Assembly: GCA_022508985.1 (NCBI GenBank) | Contig: JAFLUA010000004.1 | Span: 100,757 to 164,756 of the forward strand | Source: Muribaculaceae bacterium | GTDB taxonomy: Bacteria > Bacteroidota > Bacteroidia > Bacteroidales > Muribaculaceae | Length of the DNA: 64,000 nt | Direction: 5' to 3' | Shown: in pieces, positions 46,873 to 57,726 of the stretch | Layout: every line of letters begins with the position of its first letter | Position numbering within the stretch: position 1 is the first letter of the stretch | Position numbers and translations under genes: made by a program | The notes under the pieces: model-generated | What the model was told of the DNA's origin: nothing | Seen by the model: the letters and a program-made list of their open reading frames with translations, nothing else | Databases searched by the model: none

Positions 46873-48337
46873 GAAAGATTGGCGAACGACTGTTTCTCGC
46901 CGCTTTAGGCCATCCGAGTTTGTCTCTGTTGGCGAGTATTATCACGCCGTAGGCTATAGATGTGAGTTGTAGACCGGTAAAAGTAGCCAGACCGGCGAAA
47001 CCGCTGAGGCCGAATACCGACACCACGTAAACGACCGATAGGTAATAGACGCTGTATTTCAGTTTACGGATAAATAGATAAAGCACAACAAAGAACAATA
47101 TGTGGCCTATCAGGCCAATGTAGCCTATGTTGATGAAAACTTGCACGGGGACTACCTCGACGCCTGTTGCAACCTCATCGGCATTAGCTAAGTCGGTGTA
47201 ATATTCGTTGTAAATAATGTATCGGTTGATTGTGGTCTTTTCGCGATGCAAGAAACCAAGCCCTATGGCGGTGCGATTTTGGCTAATCATAAGGTCGACT
47301 TTTGGCAAAATCTGCGCCACGCGTCCCGAAGCAAAATTGGCAAGATCTTCATCGTCGACGGCCTTTGCCAAATCGAAGAATTGGTCGACCGACGACTTAA
47401 TGCGAAGGGTTGAATTGAATTTTTGGTCGTTATCGGGTAGAAGACAGTCGATGCCATACAGGGCAACAAGACCGAATACACCGAGAACGAAGAAGCGGGC
47501 AATTTTTCGCCACGAGCCTTGAAATAGAATAACGCCCGTAGCGAGGCCGATTATTACAGTGAAAGTCTGGCTTGCCAAGAGAGCCGCGCCAATTAGAGCC
47601 CATTGCCAGAGTCGTAACCTATAGTATCGAGCCACAGGCAACACGGCAAGAGACAATAAGAATAACCCCGGCGGGTATTTGCGGTAGATAGTGCCGAGAG
47701 GCAGAATAAAGGGGTCGTAGAAAGTACTTGTGGCCTCGTAGGGCATGTAAGTCTGCGGCACAAGGATATTGCCAGGTATTATAATAGCGTCACAAATATA
47801 AAACGCGCACATTATAAGGAGGTAGGGCATACACTTTGTAAAAAAAACGTGTATGTCGAAGTCTTTGCCTGCAAAAAGTGCTATCGGAACAATGATATAT
47901 ACAATACCGAAATAGTTGCGCATTATCAGGAGTTGAGTCGTAATCTTTTCGATCGACAGGTAAGCGAATATGCCTAAAAAGGCGAAATAGAGCACAATGG
48001 CAAGCAGAGTGAGTTTGAGGATACGTGGTTTGCGCAGAATAACCCAATAGACAAGCGCCAGCAACAATGCCAGGTCGGATGTCCATACAGGAAAAATATT
48101 CACGTTAAGCATTCCATAGCCGCCAAAGAATAATGAAATCATTATGAGGAAATCGTAGCGGTCGTTGCGAAAGGCTTTAACCCAGAAAATAGCAAGCAAA
48201 AGCAGAGCCGGATAGAAGTATAAGCCAAATAAGGCTAAACACAACATATACAGCAAAGGAGTACGCCAAGCCTGCTTCGGTAAGTCGAAGTAGGGGCGAG
48301 AGCTTGAGCCGTTAGCTATATTAAGAGCGTTTTTCAC
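46841..48337 (-). CDS. Polytopic membrane protein, O-antigen ligase/polymerase (Wzy-like)
   Basis: ~12 TM segments, large loop; directly downstream of Wzc-like kinase. Confidence 0.65.
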   Translation of the reverse strand: MKNALNIANGSSSRPYFDLPKQAWRTPLLYMLCLALFGLYFYPALLLLAIFWVKAFRNDRYDFLIMISLFFGGYGMLNVNIFPVWTSDLALLLALVYWVILRKPRILKLTLLAIVLYFAFLGIFAYLSIEKITTQLLIMRNYFGIVYIIVPIALFAGKDFDIHVFFTKCMPYLLIMCAFYICDAIIIPGNILVPQTYMPYEATSTFYDPFILPLGTIYRKYPPGLFLLSLAVLPVARYYRLRLWQWALIGAALLASQTFTVIIGLATGVILFQGSWRKIARFFVLGVFGLVALYGIDCLLPDNDQKFNSTLRIKSSVDQFFDLAKAVDDEDLANFASGRVAQILPKVDLMISQNRTAIGLGFLHREKTTINRYIIYNEYYTDLANADEVATGVEVVPVQVFINIGYIGLIGHILFFVVLYLFIRKLKYSVYYLSVVYVVSVFGLSGFAGLATFTGLQLTSIAYGVIILANRDKLGWPKAARNSRSPIFPTPQTNAAAL

Positions 48338-50615
48338 CGCCGTAGCCGTATGATTTCTTAGCGGCCGTGCCGTTTATTACGATAGATAGTTTTTTGAGAC
48401 GTTGCTGCTCATAAATCTCATTAACGAGCTGAAGGTCGCTTAGTTTAGTGAAGTTAGCTCGGCAAACGTAAACAGCGGCGTCGGCGAGACGGTCGAGAGT
48501 GAAAGTGTCGCTCACCAGACCTATAGGCGCAGTGTCGACAATTATGTAATCGTAAATATTACGCAGCTCGGCAAAGAGTTCGTCGACTTTTGCGGAGGCG
48601 AGCAATTCAGCCGGATTCGGAGGCACCGGGCCGGCGCATATCACGTCGAGATTGTTAGCACCCGGCATCGGTGTTATTATTTGCTGTATGTTTACGTTTG
48701 ATGAAAGGTATTGAGTAACACCATATTGAGGCGCAATACCTAAATATTGAGCTATACGCGGGTTGCGAATATCCATTCCGACAAGCACTACTTTCTTGTT
48801 AAGCAGAGCCAGCGACGAAGCGATGTTAATAGAGATGAACGATTTGCCTTCGCCTGATGACGAGGATGTCATCAATACGACCTTGTCGCGGGGATCGTTT
48901 AGTACAAACAAAAGATTGCTGCGCATAAGGCGGAATAACTCGGCCGCCGATGAGTTGTTTTCGGCAGTCGCAACCAATTGCTCGCCGCTGTTGTCGATAC
49001 ATATTTCACCAAGAATAGGCACATCGGTGATGCGTTCAACCTCTTGTCGCGTTTCAAAACGATTGTTGATAAGTTTGCGGAGATATAAGTAAACAGGAGT
49101 GATTAAGAAACCAAAAATGAGAGCGATGAGCATTATAAGCTTCCCTTTCAAGCCGAGAGGTTCGCTCATGGTGTAGGCATCGTCGACAACAATACCCTTA
49201 GGATAAGCGTTGGCGAGCATCATAGCGGTTTCTTCGCGTCGTTGAAGCAGGAACACGAAAAGCTCTTGTTGAACGGCTTGTTGTCGCTTCATGTTAATCA
49301 CTTCGCGTTCTTGTTCAGGGATATTAGAGAGCGTAGTTTCGGCATGAGCCATTTCTTTAGACAGGTCGTTGATGCTGACTCTTGTTTCGTTTAGTGCGCT
49401 TTGCACCGACGTTATTATATTCTGTCGCATCATATCGATACGTTCAGAGATATTTCTAAGAGCGGCATTGTCGCCTTGCGCGCTATTCTCAACATCCATG
49501 CGCTCAAGGATAGCTTCGTTGTAAATCTCGATACTGCGTTGTATCGATTGATTATCTAACGAAGTAGGAATCAGAGCATAAGCATTCTGCGGGTCTTTTA
49601 GGAAGTTTAATGTCAATTTTATGATTTCTTCCTGCGTGCGCACAGCGATAAGCTGTTCTTCGAGTTGCCCTTTCTTCGTTGTTTGGTATGTAGCTTCCGA
49701 GACAACGTCAATGATACCTTTTTCTTGCTTATATTTTTGAATCTGAGTTTCTGTTATATCCAATTCTTTCGCCAGAATATCAAGACGGCTATCTATAAAC
49801 TTGGCTGTCAACTCGTTTTGGCCATTTTTCTCATTGATGCCGCGATTGTTATATTCTTTAATTATCTCGTTAAGAATATCTTTTCCGTAAATGGGGTTGG
49901 TAGTGTTTATTCGAAGTGAAATTACATTTGTCCGCTTCGATGCGATTTCGTTATTAACATTTTCGTCAAGCCCTTCGGCGGCGGCATCATATCCCGATAC
50001 CGAAATAGATGTTTTTAGGCTCTTTCCAGCGGCGTAATATTGTGTAGGAGTAAAAGTGAATTGGCCCAGAGGAGTATCGAGAGTGTAGGGCAGAGTTGCC
50101 TTCTTTACTTGAGCTACAACGTGGTCGTGCATATAAGCCTTAATGTTGGCCTTACCTTCGGCATTGACCTTGACGGCAAACTGGATCTTACTTTCAAGAG
50201 TGTCGAGCATGCCGGCTTGTGGTATAACCTCGAGTGGATGGTGTGGATATGCTAACTCCGAGCTCAGGAAATTCCGTTTTACTTTGTATTTTATATTAGT
50301 GCCCAGATTTCGCGTTACATCGCGGTATAAAGAATGTGATGATATGATGAAAATTTCATCTTCGACGTAGGCATCGCTTCCGAATAATGCTGCCATGCCG
50401 CCAAGGGCACTTGCCGCGGAGGCCATCGGCGATTCTTTTTCGGTAGATATGAGTACATTAGCTTTAACTGCGTATTCGGGCTGACGCACTTTCACATAGG
50501 TATATGCCAAAGCCCCGCAAATTACGATGCTGATAGCAAATAGATACCATTTAGAAAGATATTGCTTGATAAGTTCCGGAATATCAATGAATTCGGAGTT
50601 TCTATTTTGAGCCAT
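48321..50615 (-). CDS. Polysaccharide biosynthesis tyrosine autokinase (Wzz-BY-kinase fusion)
   Basis: Wzz domain, SSSSGEGKSFISINIASSLALLNKKVVLVGMDIRNP Walker motifs. Confidence 0.92.
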   Translation of the reverse strand: MAQNRNSEFIDIPELIKQYLSKWYLFAISIVICGALAYTYVKVRQPEYAVKANVLISTEKESPMASAASALGGMAALFGSDAYVEDEIFIISSHSLYRDVTRNLGTNIKYKVKRNFLSSELAYPHHPLEVIPQAGMLDTLESKIQFAVKVNAEGKANIKAYMHDHVVAQVKKATLPYTLDTPLGQFTFTPTQYYAAGKSLKTSISVSGYDAAAEGLDENVNNEIASKRTNVISLRINTTNPIYGKDILNEIIKEYNNRGINEKNGQNELTAKFIDSRLDILAKELDITETQIQKYKQEKGIIDVVSEATYQTTKKGQLEEQLIAVRTQEEIIKLTLNFLKDPQNAYALIPTSLDNQSIQRSIEIYNEAILERMDVENSAQGDNAALRNISERIDMMRQNIITSVQSALNETRVSINDLSKEMAHAETTLSNIPEQEREVINMKRQQAVQQELFVFLLQRREETAMMLANAYPKGIVVDDAYTMSEPLGLKGKLIMLIALIFGFLITPVYLYLRKLINNRFETRQEVERITDVPILGEICIDNSGEQLVATAENNSSAAELFRLMRSNLLFVLNDPRDKVVLMTSSSSGEGKSFISINIASSLALLNKKVVLVGMDIRNPRIAQYLGIAPQYGVTQYLSSNVNIQQIITPMPGANNLDVICAGPVPPNPAELLASAKVDELFAELRNIYDYIIVDTAPIGLVSDTFTLDRLADAAVYVCRANFTKLSDLQLVNEIYEQQRLKKLSIVINGTAAKKSYGYGGEKRS

Positions 50616-50627
50616 GGTCGTCGTGTA

Positions 50628-51431
50628 TTATTTAATAGCCAAAGCAATAACCAGAGAAGCGACCACAGAAGTGGCGCTTACAATAGTTGATATTACAGAT
50701 AATTTGAAGGCGTTGTTTTGGTTGTACTTGGAATTAGCCTGTCGTATATTATTTGGAGCGACGTAAACGTAGTCGTTTTGTTGCAAATAATAGTATGGAG
50801 AGGTGAGTATATCAGATGAATTGAGGTCGAGATGAGTGTATTTGCGTTCACCGTTTTCTTCACGTATAACGAGAATATTGGAGCGCTCGCCATACTCGGT
50901 TAGGTCGCCTGCCATGGCCAGTGCATCGAGGATGCTGATGCGATTGCGGTCGACTTTTATTGTTTGCGGCATCTTAACTTCACCGGCAACAACCACATTG
51001 AAATTTATGAGACGAACGCTTATTATAGGATTTTTCACCGTTTGGCTGATGCGTTGGTATAGGTCGTATTTGAGTTGGTCGGTTGTCAAACCGGCAACGT
51101 GTATAGAGCCAAGAACGGGAAAATCGATATAGCCTTTGTCGCTTACGATGTAAGTCTGAACACGAGGCGACGCTGTTTTGGTAATGTCCTCGCGTATTGC
51201 AGGGTTGGTATAAGGCAGATTGTAGATAGCTGTTGCTTGCGGAGCCTCCGATGTTACCGAGATAAACAGCTCATCGTCGGCTTGTATTGTCGGTGTGTAG
51301 TTGACCAAAGGTAGGGTGCCTTCTTTTTCATCGATAATGTCGGTAAAATATGGCAATACTGTTTTAGATGTATTACATGAAGCCAACATCATAATACATA
51401 CGATAGGCAATGTGTATAATTTAAGGTTCAT
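50628..51431 (-). CDS. Polysaccharide export lipoprotein (Wza-like)
   Basis: LASCNTS lipobox; YIDFPVLGSIHVAGLT; SLBB-like region; C-terminal TM. Confidence 0.92.
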   Translation of the reverse strand: MNLKLYTLPIVCIMMLASCNTSKTVLPYFTDIIDEKEGTLPLVNYTPTIQADDELFISVTSEAPQATAIYNLPYTNPAIREDITKTASPRVQTYIVSDKGYIDFPVLGSIHVAGLTTDQLKYDLYQRISQTVKNPIISVRLINFNVVVAGEVKMPQTIKVDRNRISILDALAMAGDLTEYGERSNILVIREENGERKYTHLDLNSSDILTSPYYYLQQNDYVYVAPNNIRQANSKYNQNNAFKLSVISTIVSATSVVASLVIALAIK

Positions 51432-51510
51432 ATCGCGATTGAATATTATAAGTCTTATTATTTAACGCAGAAAAGTTGTCTTTATTATATACATTATTAA
51501 AAAAGAGAAA

Positions 51511-51864
51511 CTACCAGCTAAAAGAGAACCCGACTCTGTCGACTTCTTCTTCAATTGGAGGGTGCTGCTTATATAGAGTAATAGAGCCGCCGGTTATGAT
51601 AGGAAATTGCCGCTCTATGCGTCGATATATCCTGTAAACTACATTTTCGAGCAAATTCGACGGTATACTCATCTCTTCTTTAATCATTTCGATGATAGCT
51701 GCATAGTTGGCAGAGAGGTCGATGTTATCTGTCATCATCGCTTTTTCAGCATTGAAATATAACTTGGCATTTATTTCAAATGTATTACCGACAATTCGTT
51801 CCTGCTCGAAAACGCCGTGATAAGCAAAAAGCTTAAGTCCCTCGATTATAATGTTACTCTGCAT
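51511..51864 (-). CDS. folB: Dihydroneopterin aldolase
   Basis: IIIEGLKLFAYHGVFEQERIVGNTFEI. Confidence 0.9.
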   Translation of the reverse strand: MQSNIIIEGLKLFAYHGVFEQERIVGNTFEINAKLYFNAEKAMMTDNIDLSANYAAIIEMIKEEMSIPSNLLENVVYRIYRRIERQFPIITGGSITLYKQHPPIEEEVDRVGFSFSW

Positions 51865-51882
51865 ATTGAATACTGTCTCCTT

Positions 51883-54111
51883 CTAATGTTTTTTTCTTCG
51901 ATACCCTACATTCTCCGATTGGGAGCCTCTCCCGCGATAGGTGTATGTAGTGTCGAGTTGCCGCGTATTTTCATCGTCGTCGGCAATGACAAAGGTGAGC
52001 TGTTTTTTGTGCAAATCGGCTTGCACGACTTGTACCGATATTTTATCGCCAAGACGATAAATGTTATGATATATTCTGCCGATAAGACGATATGTCTTTG
52101 CGTCGTAGTCGTACATGTCGTCGGCAAGGTCTCGTACGGGAACAAGGCCTTCACACTTGTTGTCGTCGAGCTCGACATAGATACCCCATTCTGTGACGCC
52201 CGAAATAACGCCTGTGAATACATCACCGAGATAGTTGCTCATGTATTCTACTTGTTTATATTTAATTGAAGCGCGCTCGGCATTCGCCGCGAGTTGCTCC
52301 ATCTCTGACGAATGTTTGCATTCGTCTTCAAGTTTATCGACAACGGCGCTGCGCCCTCTGGCGAGATAGCGCTCGAGAAGACGGTGAACCATCATATCGG
52401 GGTAGCGGCGTATAGGTGATGTAAAGTGTGTATAATATGGGAAGCCGAGCCCGTAGTGGCCGATGTTCGTTGTTGTATATACGGCCTTTGCCATAGAGCG
52501 AACGGCGAGAGTCGACAAGAAGTTTTCTTCACTTTTCCCTTTGATATCTTCCAGCATCTTGTTTATCGAGCGGTTGATGTCTTTGGCTTTTCCTGTCGTT
52601 TTTACTTTATACCCGAAGGAGCGTGCAATTTCGGCCAAGTTGGCAAGACGCTCAGGGTCGGGAACATCGTGCACACGATAAACGAATGCTTTTGCTTTCT
52701 GATGTTTAGGTACGCGGCCGACAGCTGTGGCCACAGCTTTGTTGGCTAAAAGCATAAACTCTTCGATGAGCTTGTTGGCGTCTTTCGACTCTTTGAAGTA
52801 AGCAGATACAGGCCGCCCTTTTTCGTCGATATCAAACCTCACTTCAACGCGATTAAAGTCGACCGAGCCGCTATCGTAGCGTTCTTTACGCATAATTTTT
52901 GCCAAGCGGTCTAAGGTGAGAATTTCATCGGCAAAATCGCCTTTTCCGGTTTCTATAACTTCTTGGGCTTCTTCGTATGTAAATCTGCGGTCGCTGCGGA
53001 TAACAGTACGCGCAATGCGCGAATCTATGACTTTAGCCTTATCGTCCATTTCGAATATGACAGAGAAGGTGAGTTTGTCTTCATCGGGGCGTAGAGAACA
53101 GATGCCGTTAGAAAGGTGCTCCGGTAACATAGGCACCACTCTGTCGACAAGATAAACACTCGTAGCACGTTTCTCGGCCTCGCGTTCGATAATGCTTCCG
53201 GGTTTTACGTAGTGTGTCACGTCGGCGATATGAACGCCAATCTCATAGTTACCGCATGGCAGGGTGCGGAGCGACAAAGCATCGTCGAAGTCTTTTGCAT
53301 CGCGTGGGTCGATGGTAAATGTAGTGACACCTCGCATATCTTCTCGTTGAGCAACGACTTCGGGTGTTATGCCTGTATCAATTTTTTCTGCTGCTTTTTC
53401 AACCGCTTCGGGATAGCGATATGGAAGACCGAATTCGGCAAGAATGGCGTGTATCTCCGCATTGTTTTCGCCGGTCTTGCCTAAAATGTCGACAACTTCT
53501 CCGAAAGGATTCTTTGCATCCTCGGGCCAGGATGTTATGCGCACCACAGCTTTATCGCCGTCAACGCCGCCGTGTAGGCGGTTGCGCGGTATGAAAATAT
53601 CGGTGGCGAGATACTTCGAGTCGGTGAATAAAAATGCGTAGCGCTTGTCAACCTTGAGAGTGCCGATAAAAGTTTGTTCGTTCTTTTCAAGTATAGCAGT
53701 TACACGAGCTTCCGGCTCGCGGCCTCTTATGCGCGCCGCAATGGTTATTTCAACGCGATCGCCGTTGAGCGCGTGCATGGAGTTACGCTCGGCAACAAAA
53801 ATTTCTTCGTTATTGTTGTCGGTAATGACACTGTTTTTACCATTTGACCGTCTAACAAATATGCCTTGAGTATTAGTTTTGCGTTTTGGTGTCTTGTATT
53901 TCCCCGGCGATGTCTCGGTGATAATGCCTTCCGATGCCAGCTCGGCAAGATACATAGCTACGGCGCGTTGCGCTTCCGGAGCCGTTTCACCTATGGCAAA
54001 CGATACTTGTTTATAGTTGAACGTACTGTTCTTCTGCGCCGCAATATATATGTCGACCGATTTACGTAGTTGCTCGGTCTTTTTGTTGTTCTTATAAATA
54101 ATTTTGGTCAT
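51883..54111 (-). CDS. rnr: Ribonuclease R
   Basis: RNB motif TFTIDPRDAKDFDDALS; C-terminal S1 domain. Confidence 0.95.
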   Translation of the reverse strand: MTKIIYKNNKKTEQLRKSVDIYIAAQKNSTFNYKQVSFAIGETAPEAQRAVAMYLAELASEGIITETSPGKYKTPKRKTNTQGIFVRRSNGKNSVITDNNNEEIFVAERNSMHALNGDRVEITIAARIRGREPEARVTAILEKNEQTFIGTLKVDKRYAFLFTDSKYLATDIFIPRNRLHGGVDGDKAVVRITSWPEDAKNPFGEVVDILGKTGENNAEIHAILAEFGLPYRYPEAVEKAAEKIDTGITPEVVAQREDMRGVTTFTIDPRDAKDFDDALSLRTLPCGNYEIGVHIADVTHYVKPGSIIEREAEKRATSVYLVDRVVPMLPEHLSNGICSLRPDEDKLTFSVIFEMDDKAKVIDSRIARTVIRSDRRFTYEEAQEVIETGKGDFADEILTLDRLAKIMRKERYDSGSVDFNRVEVRFDIDEKGRPVSAYFKESKDANKLIEEFMLLANKAVATAVGRVPKHQKAKAFVYRVHDVPDPERLANLAEIARSFGYKVKTTGKAKDINRSINKMLEDIKGKSEENFLSTLAVRSMAKAVYTTTNIGHYGLGFPYYTHFTSPIRRYPDMMVHRLLERYLARGRSAVVDKLEDECKHSSEMEQLAANAERASIKYKQVEYMSNYLGDVFTGVISGVTEWGIYVELDDNKCEGLVPVRDLADDMYDYDAKTYRLIGRIYHNIYRLGDKISVQVVQADLHKKQLTFVIADDDENTRQLDTTYTYRGRGSQSENVGYRRKKH

Positions 54112-54128
54112 ACGTTATTATTAAAAAA

Positions 54129-54161
54129 CCGGAGCGTCGTATTCAAAAAGTAACGCTCCGG
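54129..54161 (-). terminator. gyrB terminator
   Basis: CCGGAGCGT/ACGCTCCGG stem with T6 on the minus strand. Confidence 0.8.
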
Positions 54162-54185
54162 GTGATAATTTAGACTAATGCTATA

Positions 54186-56117
54186 TTAAGCATCGATGGT
54201 TGCATAGGTGGCATTCGACTCTATGAAGTCGCGACGAGGAGCCACGTCTTCGCCCATCAGCATTGAGAAAATGCGGTCGGCTTCGGCTGCATCGCTTATT
54301 TGTACTTGTTTGAGGATACGGTGTTCGGGCGACATAGTAGTATTTCTCAACTCTTCATCCGACATCTCACCAAGACCTTTATAACGCTGTATAGATGTTC
54401 GTTCGCCATACTTCGCTATGAATTGTTGAACTTGAGCATCGTTCCAGCAATATTCTTCGTTTTTGCCCATTTTACACTTGTAGAGTGGGGGAGAGGCGAG
54501 GTATAAGTGCCCTTGTTCGATGAGCGGACGCATACGGCGGAAGAAGAATGTCATTAGCAGTGTTGCAATGTGAGCGCCGTCGACATCGGCATCGGTCATA
54601 ATGATAACCTTGTGATATGCAAGTTTTGATAAATTGGGCGCTTTGGGGTCTTCTTCTGTTCCGATGGTAACGCGTAGCGCACGGAACAAACTTGTTATTT
54701 CTTGGTTGTCGAAAATACGATGGTCGAGGGCTTTCTCAACATTCAAAATCTTTCCTCGTAAAGGAAGGACAGCTTGAAAACGGCGGTCGCGAGCCTGCTT
54801 GGCGGTGCCACCAGCCGAGTCACCTTCGACGAGGAATAGTTCGCAGTCTTCAGCCGTGCGGCTGGAGCAGTCGGTGAGTTTGCCAGGAAGGCCTCCTCCA
54901 AATAGAGGCGATTTGCGGAGCACTTTTTGGCGTGCTGCTAATGCGGCGTGGCGTGCCTGTGCTGCAAGAACTACTTTTTCAACGATTACTTTTGCTTCGC
55001 GAGGATGCTCCTCGAGGTAGTTGCCAAGAGCTTCGCTGACGGCTGTCTGAACAGCGCCGATAACTTCGTTATTGCCAAGCTTGGTCTTAGTCTGACCCTC
55101 AAATTGAGGTTCCATCACCTTAACCGAAATAACGGCGGTGAGCCCATCGCGGAAGTCGGCCGGGTCAATCTCAACCTTGGCATTTTTGAGCAGGTTATTA
55201 TCTTCGGCATATTTCTTCAGTGTCGATGTTAGGCCACGGCGGAAGCCGGTTAAGTGTGTACCACCCTCTATTGTGTTGATGTTGTTTACATAGGAATAGA
55301 TGTTTTCGTTAGAAGTCGTGTTGTAAGTTAGAGCAACTTCTACGGGTATTCCCTGCCGCTCGGTGTTGAGATGTATTACATCGTTGATAAGCGGCTCCTT
55401 ATTAGCATCAATGTATTGCACAAATTCACGAAGACCATCTTTTGAGAAAAAAGTCTCCTTGCGGTAATTGCCGTTGCTGTCGGCATGTCGCATGTCGCAC
55501 AGATGCAGAATGATTCCGGCATTAAGATAGGCGAGGTCGCGCAGACGATTTGCTAAGATGCTGTAGTCGTATACGGTAGTGGTGAATATGCTGCTGTCGG
55601 GCTTGAAAGTGATGGTTGTGCCCGTAGTGTCGCTATCACCTACAATTTCGAGCCCGCTGGTGGGCTTGCCGCAGCTATATTCTTGAGCGTAGATTTTGCC
55701 ATTACGACGCACTTCGGCACGCAGATAGGTAGAAAGTGCGTTTACACATGAAACGCCAACGCCATGAAGGCCACCCGATACCTTATACGAGCCTTTGTCG
55801 AACTTGCCGCCGGCATGAAGCACTGTTAATACAACTTCAAGAGCGCTCTTGTGCTCTTTTTCGTGCATATCTACAGGTATACCGCGGCCATCGTCAACTA
55901 CAGTTATTGAATTGTCCTCATTGATAGTTACATTTATCTCTTTAGCGTATCCGGCTAAAGCTTCGTCGATAGAGTTGTCAACTACCTCATACACAAGGTG
56001 GTGTAATCCTTTTTCTGAAATGTCGCCAATATACATCGCAGGACGCTTACGCACGGCCTCTAAGCCTTCAAGGACCTGTATGTTACTGGCGCTATATTCC
56101 TCTTTTATTTCTGCCAT
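54186..56117 (-). CDS. gyrB: DNA gyrase subunit B
   Basis: EGLEAVRKRPAMYIGD, LVEGDSAGG, IMTDADVDGAHI. Confidence 0.93.
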   Translation of the reverse strand: MAEIKEEYSASNIQVLEGLEAVRKRPAMYIGDISEKGLHHLVYEVVDNSIDEALAGYAKEINVTINEDNSITVVDDGRGIPVDMHEKEHKSALEVVLTVLHAGGKFDKGSYKVSGGLHGVGVSCVNALSTYLRAEVRRNGKIYAQEYSCGKPTSGLEIVGDSDTTGTTITFKPDSSIFTTTVYDYSILANRLRDLAYLNAGIILHLCDMRHADSNGNYRKETFFSKDGLREFVQYIDANKEPLINDVIHLNTERQGIPVEVALTYNTTSNENIYSYVNNINTIEGGTHLTGFRRGLTSTLKKYAEDNNLLKNAKVEIDPADFRDGLTAVISVKVMEPQFEGQTKTKLGNNEVIGAVQTAVSEALGNYLEEHPREAKVIVEKVVLAAQARHAALAARQKVLRKSPLFGGGLPGKLTDCSSRTAEDCELFLVEGDSAGGTAKQARDRRFQAVLPLRGKILNVEKALDHRIFDNQEITSLFRALRVTIGTEEDPKAPNLSKLAYHKVIIMTDADVDGAHIATLLMTFFFRRMRPLIEQGHLYLASPPLYKCKMGKNEEYCWNDAQVQQFIAKYGERTSIQRYKGLGEMSDEELRNTTMSPEHRILKQVQISDAAEADRIFSMLMGEDVAPRRDFIESNATYATIDA

Positions 56118-56161
56118 TTTTATGTATTGTATTTACAGAATGAGTGTTCAATTTTAGCATA

Positions 56162-56193
56162 CAAAGTTACAAAAAATTATTAATATGACAAAA
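56162..56193 (-). promoter_or_regulatory. gyrB promoter
   Basis: Minus strand TTTTG-N19-TAACTTTG. Confidence 0.75.
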
Positions 56194-56254
56194 CACAATT
56201 TTTGCCCAAAAAAATTTGTAATTTTTCTAATCTTACACTCGTATTGCAACAATC

Positions 56255-57121
56255 TTATGCGTCTTTTATGAAAGTCAAAGAAGACCAATTGTTGTCGTCA
56301 TCGGCACTTAAAAATCTGAGTCCTACCGCAGAGGCGGCAGCGATTACGATGGGCCGGTCGACGACATAGAAGCCGCTTACCGTTATTAGGGCACCGGCTC
56401 TCATCGCAACTGCGTATTTGGCGATGTCGGCCGTTATTATATTTCTGTTGATGTTGGCCAAAAAGATATCGGCAAACGAATTGTAATCGTCTAATGAAGA
56501 TGCATCGCCGACAATCACTTTTACTTTGTCGGTATTTCCATGTAGATTTGAGGCGGCGTTATCAATAGCATTTTCTGCCGCGAATGGGTCAATCTCAACC
56601 GCTACTACATTGTCGGCACCAAGCATGGCCGAAAGGATGGCGAGTATGCCGGTGCCTGTGCCCATATCGATTACGTTCTTGCCGGATATATCGCTTTTTA
56701 GTAGTGATTTTATCATCAGCGTTGTCGTGGCGTGATGACCGGTGCCAAACGCCATTCGAGGGTCGATTGTAATATCGTAATCGGCTTTTGGTATGTCGGT
56801 GTGAAAACTGCTGTGGATGGCAACTTTGCCGGCAACCAATATAGGCTTGAAATAGTTTTGCTCCCATTCGCTATTCCAATCACGGCCTTCGATAAAAGAT
56901 GCTTGATAGGTTATATCTGCGACTATCGGTAGGACATTGATTATGCCGGAGATAATATTCTCGTTGTAGGTGTTAGCTGGAACGTATGCCGCCATGAAAT
57001 CGCCGACATCAGTAGGCTCGAAAGACTCGTATCCTTCGTCGGCAAGCAATGCTGCAAGAAGATCGCAAGCGTCGATGTTGGCCGGATTGATGGCAAATTC
57101 TATTTTGTAATAATCGTTCAT
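56255..57121 (-). CDS. prmA: Ribosomal protein L11 methyltransferase
   Basis: DPRMAFGTGHHATTTLM, VIDMGTGTGILAI. Confidence 0.92.
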   Translation of the reverse strand: MNDYYKIEFAINPANIDACDLLAALLADEGYESFEPTDVGDFMAAYVPANTYNENIISGIINVLPIVADITYQASFIEGRDWNSEWEQNYFKPILVAGKVAIHSSFHTDIPKADYDITIDPRMAFGTGHHATTTLMIKSLLKSDISGKNVIDMGTGTGILAILSAMLGADNVVAVEIDPFAAENAIDNAASNLHGNTDKVKVIVGDASSLDDYNSFADIFLANINRNIITADIAKYAVAMRAGALITVSGFYVVDRPIVIAAASAVGLRFLSADDDNNWSSLTFIKDA

Positions 57122-57148
57122 CGTGAAATTTCGATAATCATAACTCTA

Positions 57149-57156
57149 CAAAGTTA
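57149..57156 (-). promoter_or_regulatory. prmA -7 box TAACTTTG
   Basis: Minus strand exact match. Confidence 0.6.
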
Positions 57157-57188
57157 GCTATTTTTACCATATCTATGAAAAAAAATTG

Positions 57189-57196
57189 TAACTTTG
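57189..57196 (+). promoter_or_regulatory. -7 box TAACTTTG of fur-like/purA operon
   Basis: Exact match; inside the ORF-track N-terminus, so start is downstream. Confidence 0.6.
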
Positions 57197-57222
57197 CCAT
57201 GCAGATTAAATGCTGTCGTGTA

Positions 57223-57726
57223 ATGATAAGCGACCACATAAAAGATACGCCTTCGGCTCAAATTCTTTCTGAGTATTTGCGTCGTATGCATCGTCGCTGC
57301 ACTCCAGAGCGATATATGGTGTTGGCCTCGGCAGAATCTTTGGCCGGACATTTCACTGTAGAGGAGTTGTGCGAGAGGCTTAGTGCCGATAATCGAAGGG
57401 TCGCAACGGCTACGGTCTATAGCTCGCTGCAGCTTTTGGCAGAGTGTGGGTTGGTGCGCCGTCTGAGGCTTGACGATGGAGTGATGAGGTATGAGGTGGA
57501 GCCCGGAAATCACCATCACCTCATTTGTACACGTTGTGGTAAAATCAAAGACGTGCGAGATTCTTCGCTCGATGATTATTTGCGTGGACGGAGGTATTCA
57601 GCTTTTACGCCGTCGCAATTTTCGCTCTCGGTCTATGGCATTTGCTCTGCATGTATGCGCAAGGCGCGTAAATCTGATAAATCGAAACAACAACAGTCTA
57701 AAAAAAATACCAGGATTAAAAAATGA
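57223..57726 (+). CDS. Fur family transcriptional regulator (start trimmed from 57175)
   Basis: TVEELCERLSADNRRVATATVYSSLQLLAECGLVRRL; HHHLICTRCGKI metal site. Confidence 0.88.
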   Translation: MISDHIKDTPSAQILSEYLRRMHRRCTPERYMVLASAESLAGHFTVEELCERLSADNRRVATATVYSSLQLLAECGLVRRLRLDDGVMRYEVEPGNHHHLICTRCGKIKDVRDSSLDDYLRGRRYSAFTPSQFSLSVYGICSACMRKARKSDKSKQQQSKKNTRIKK

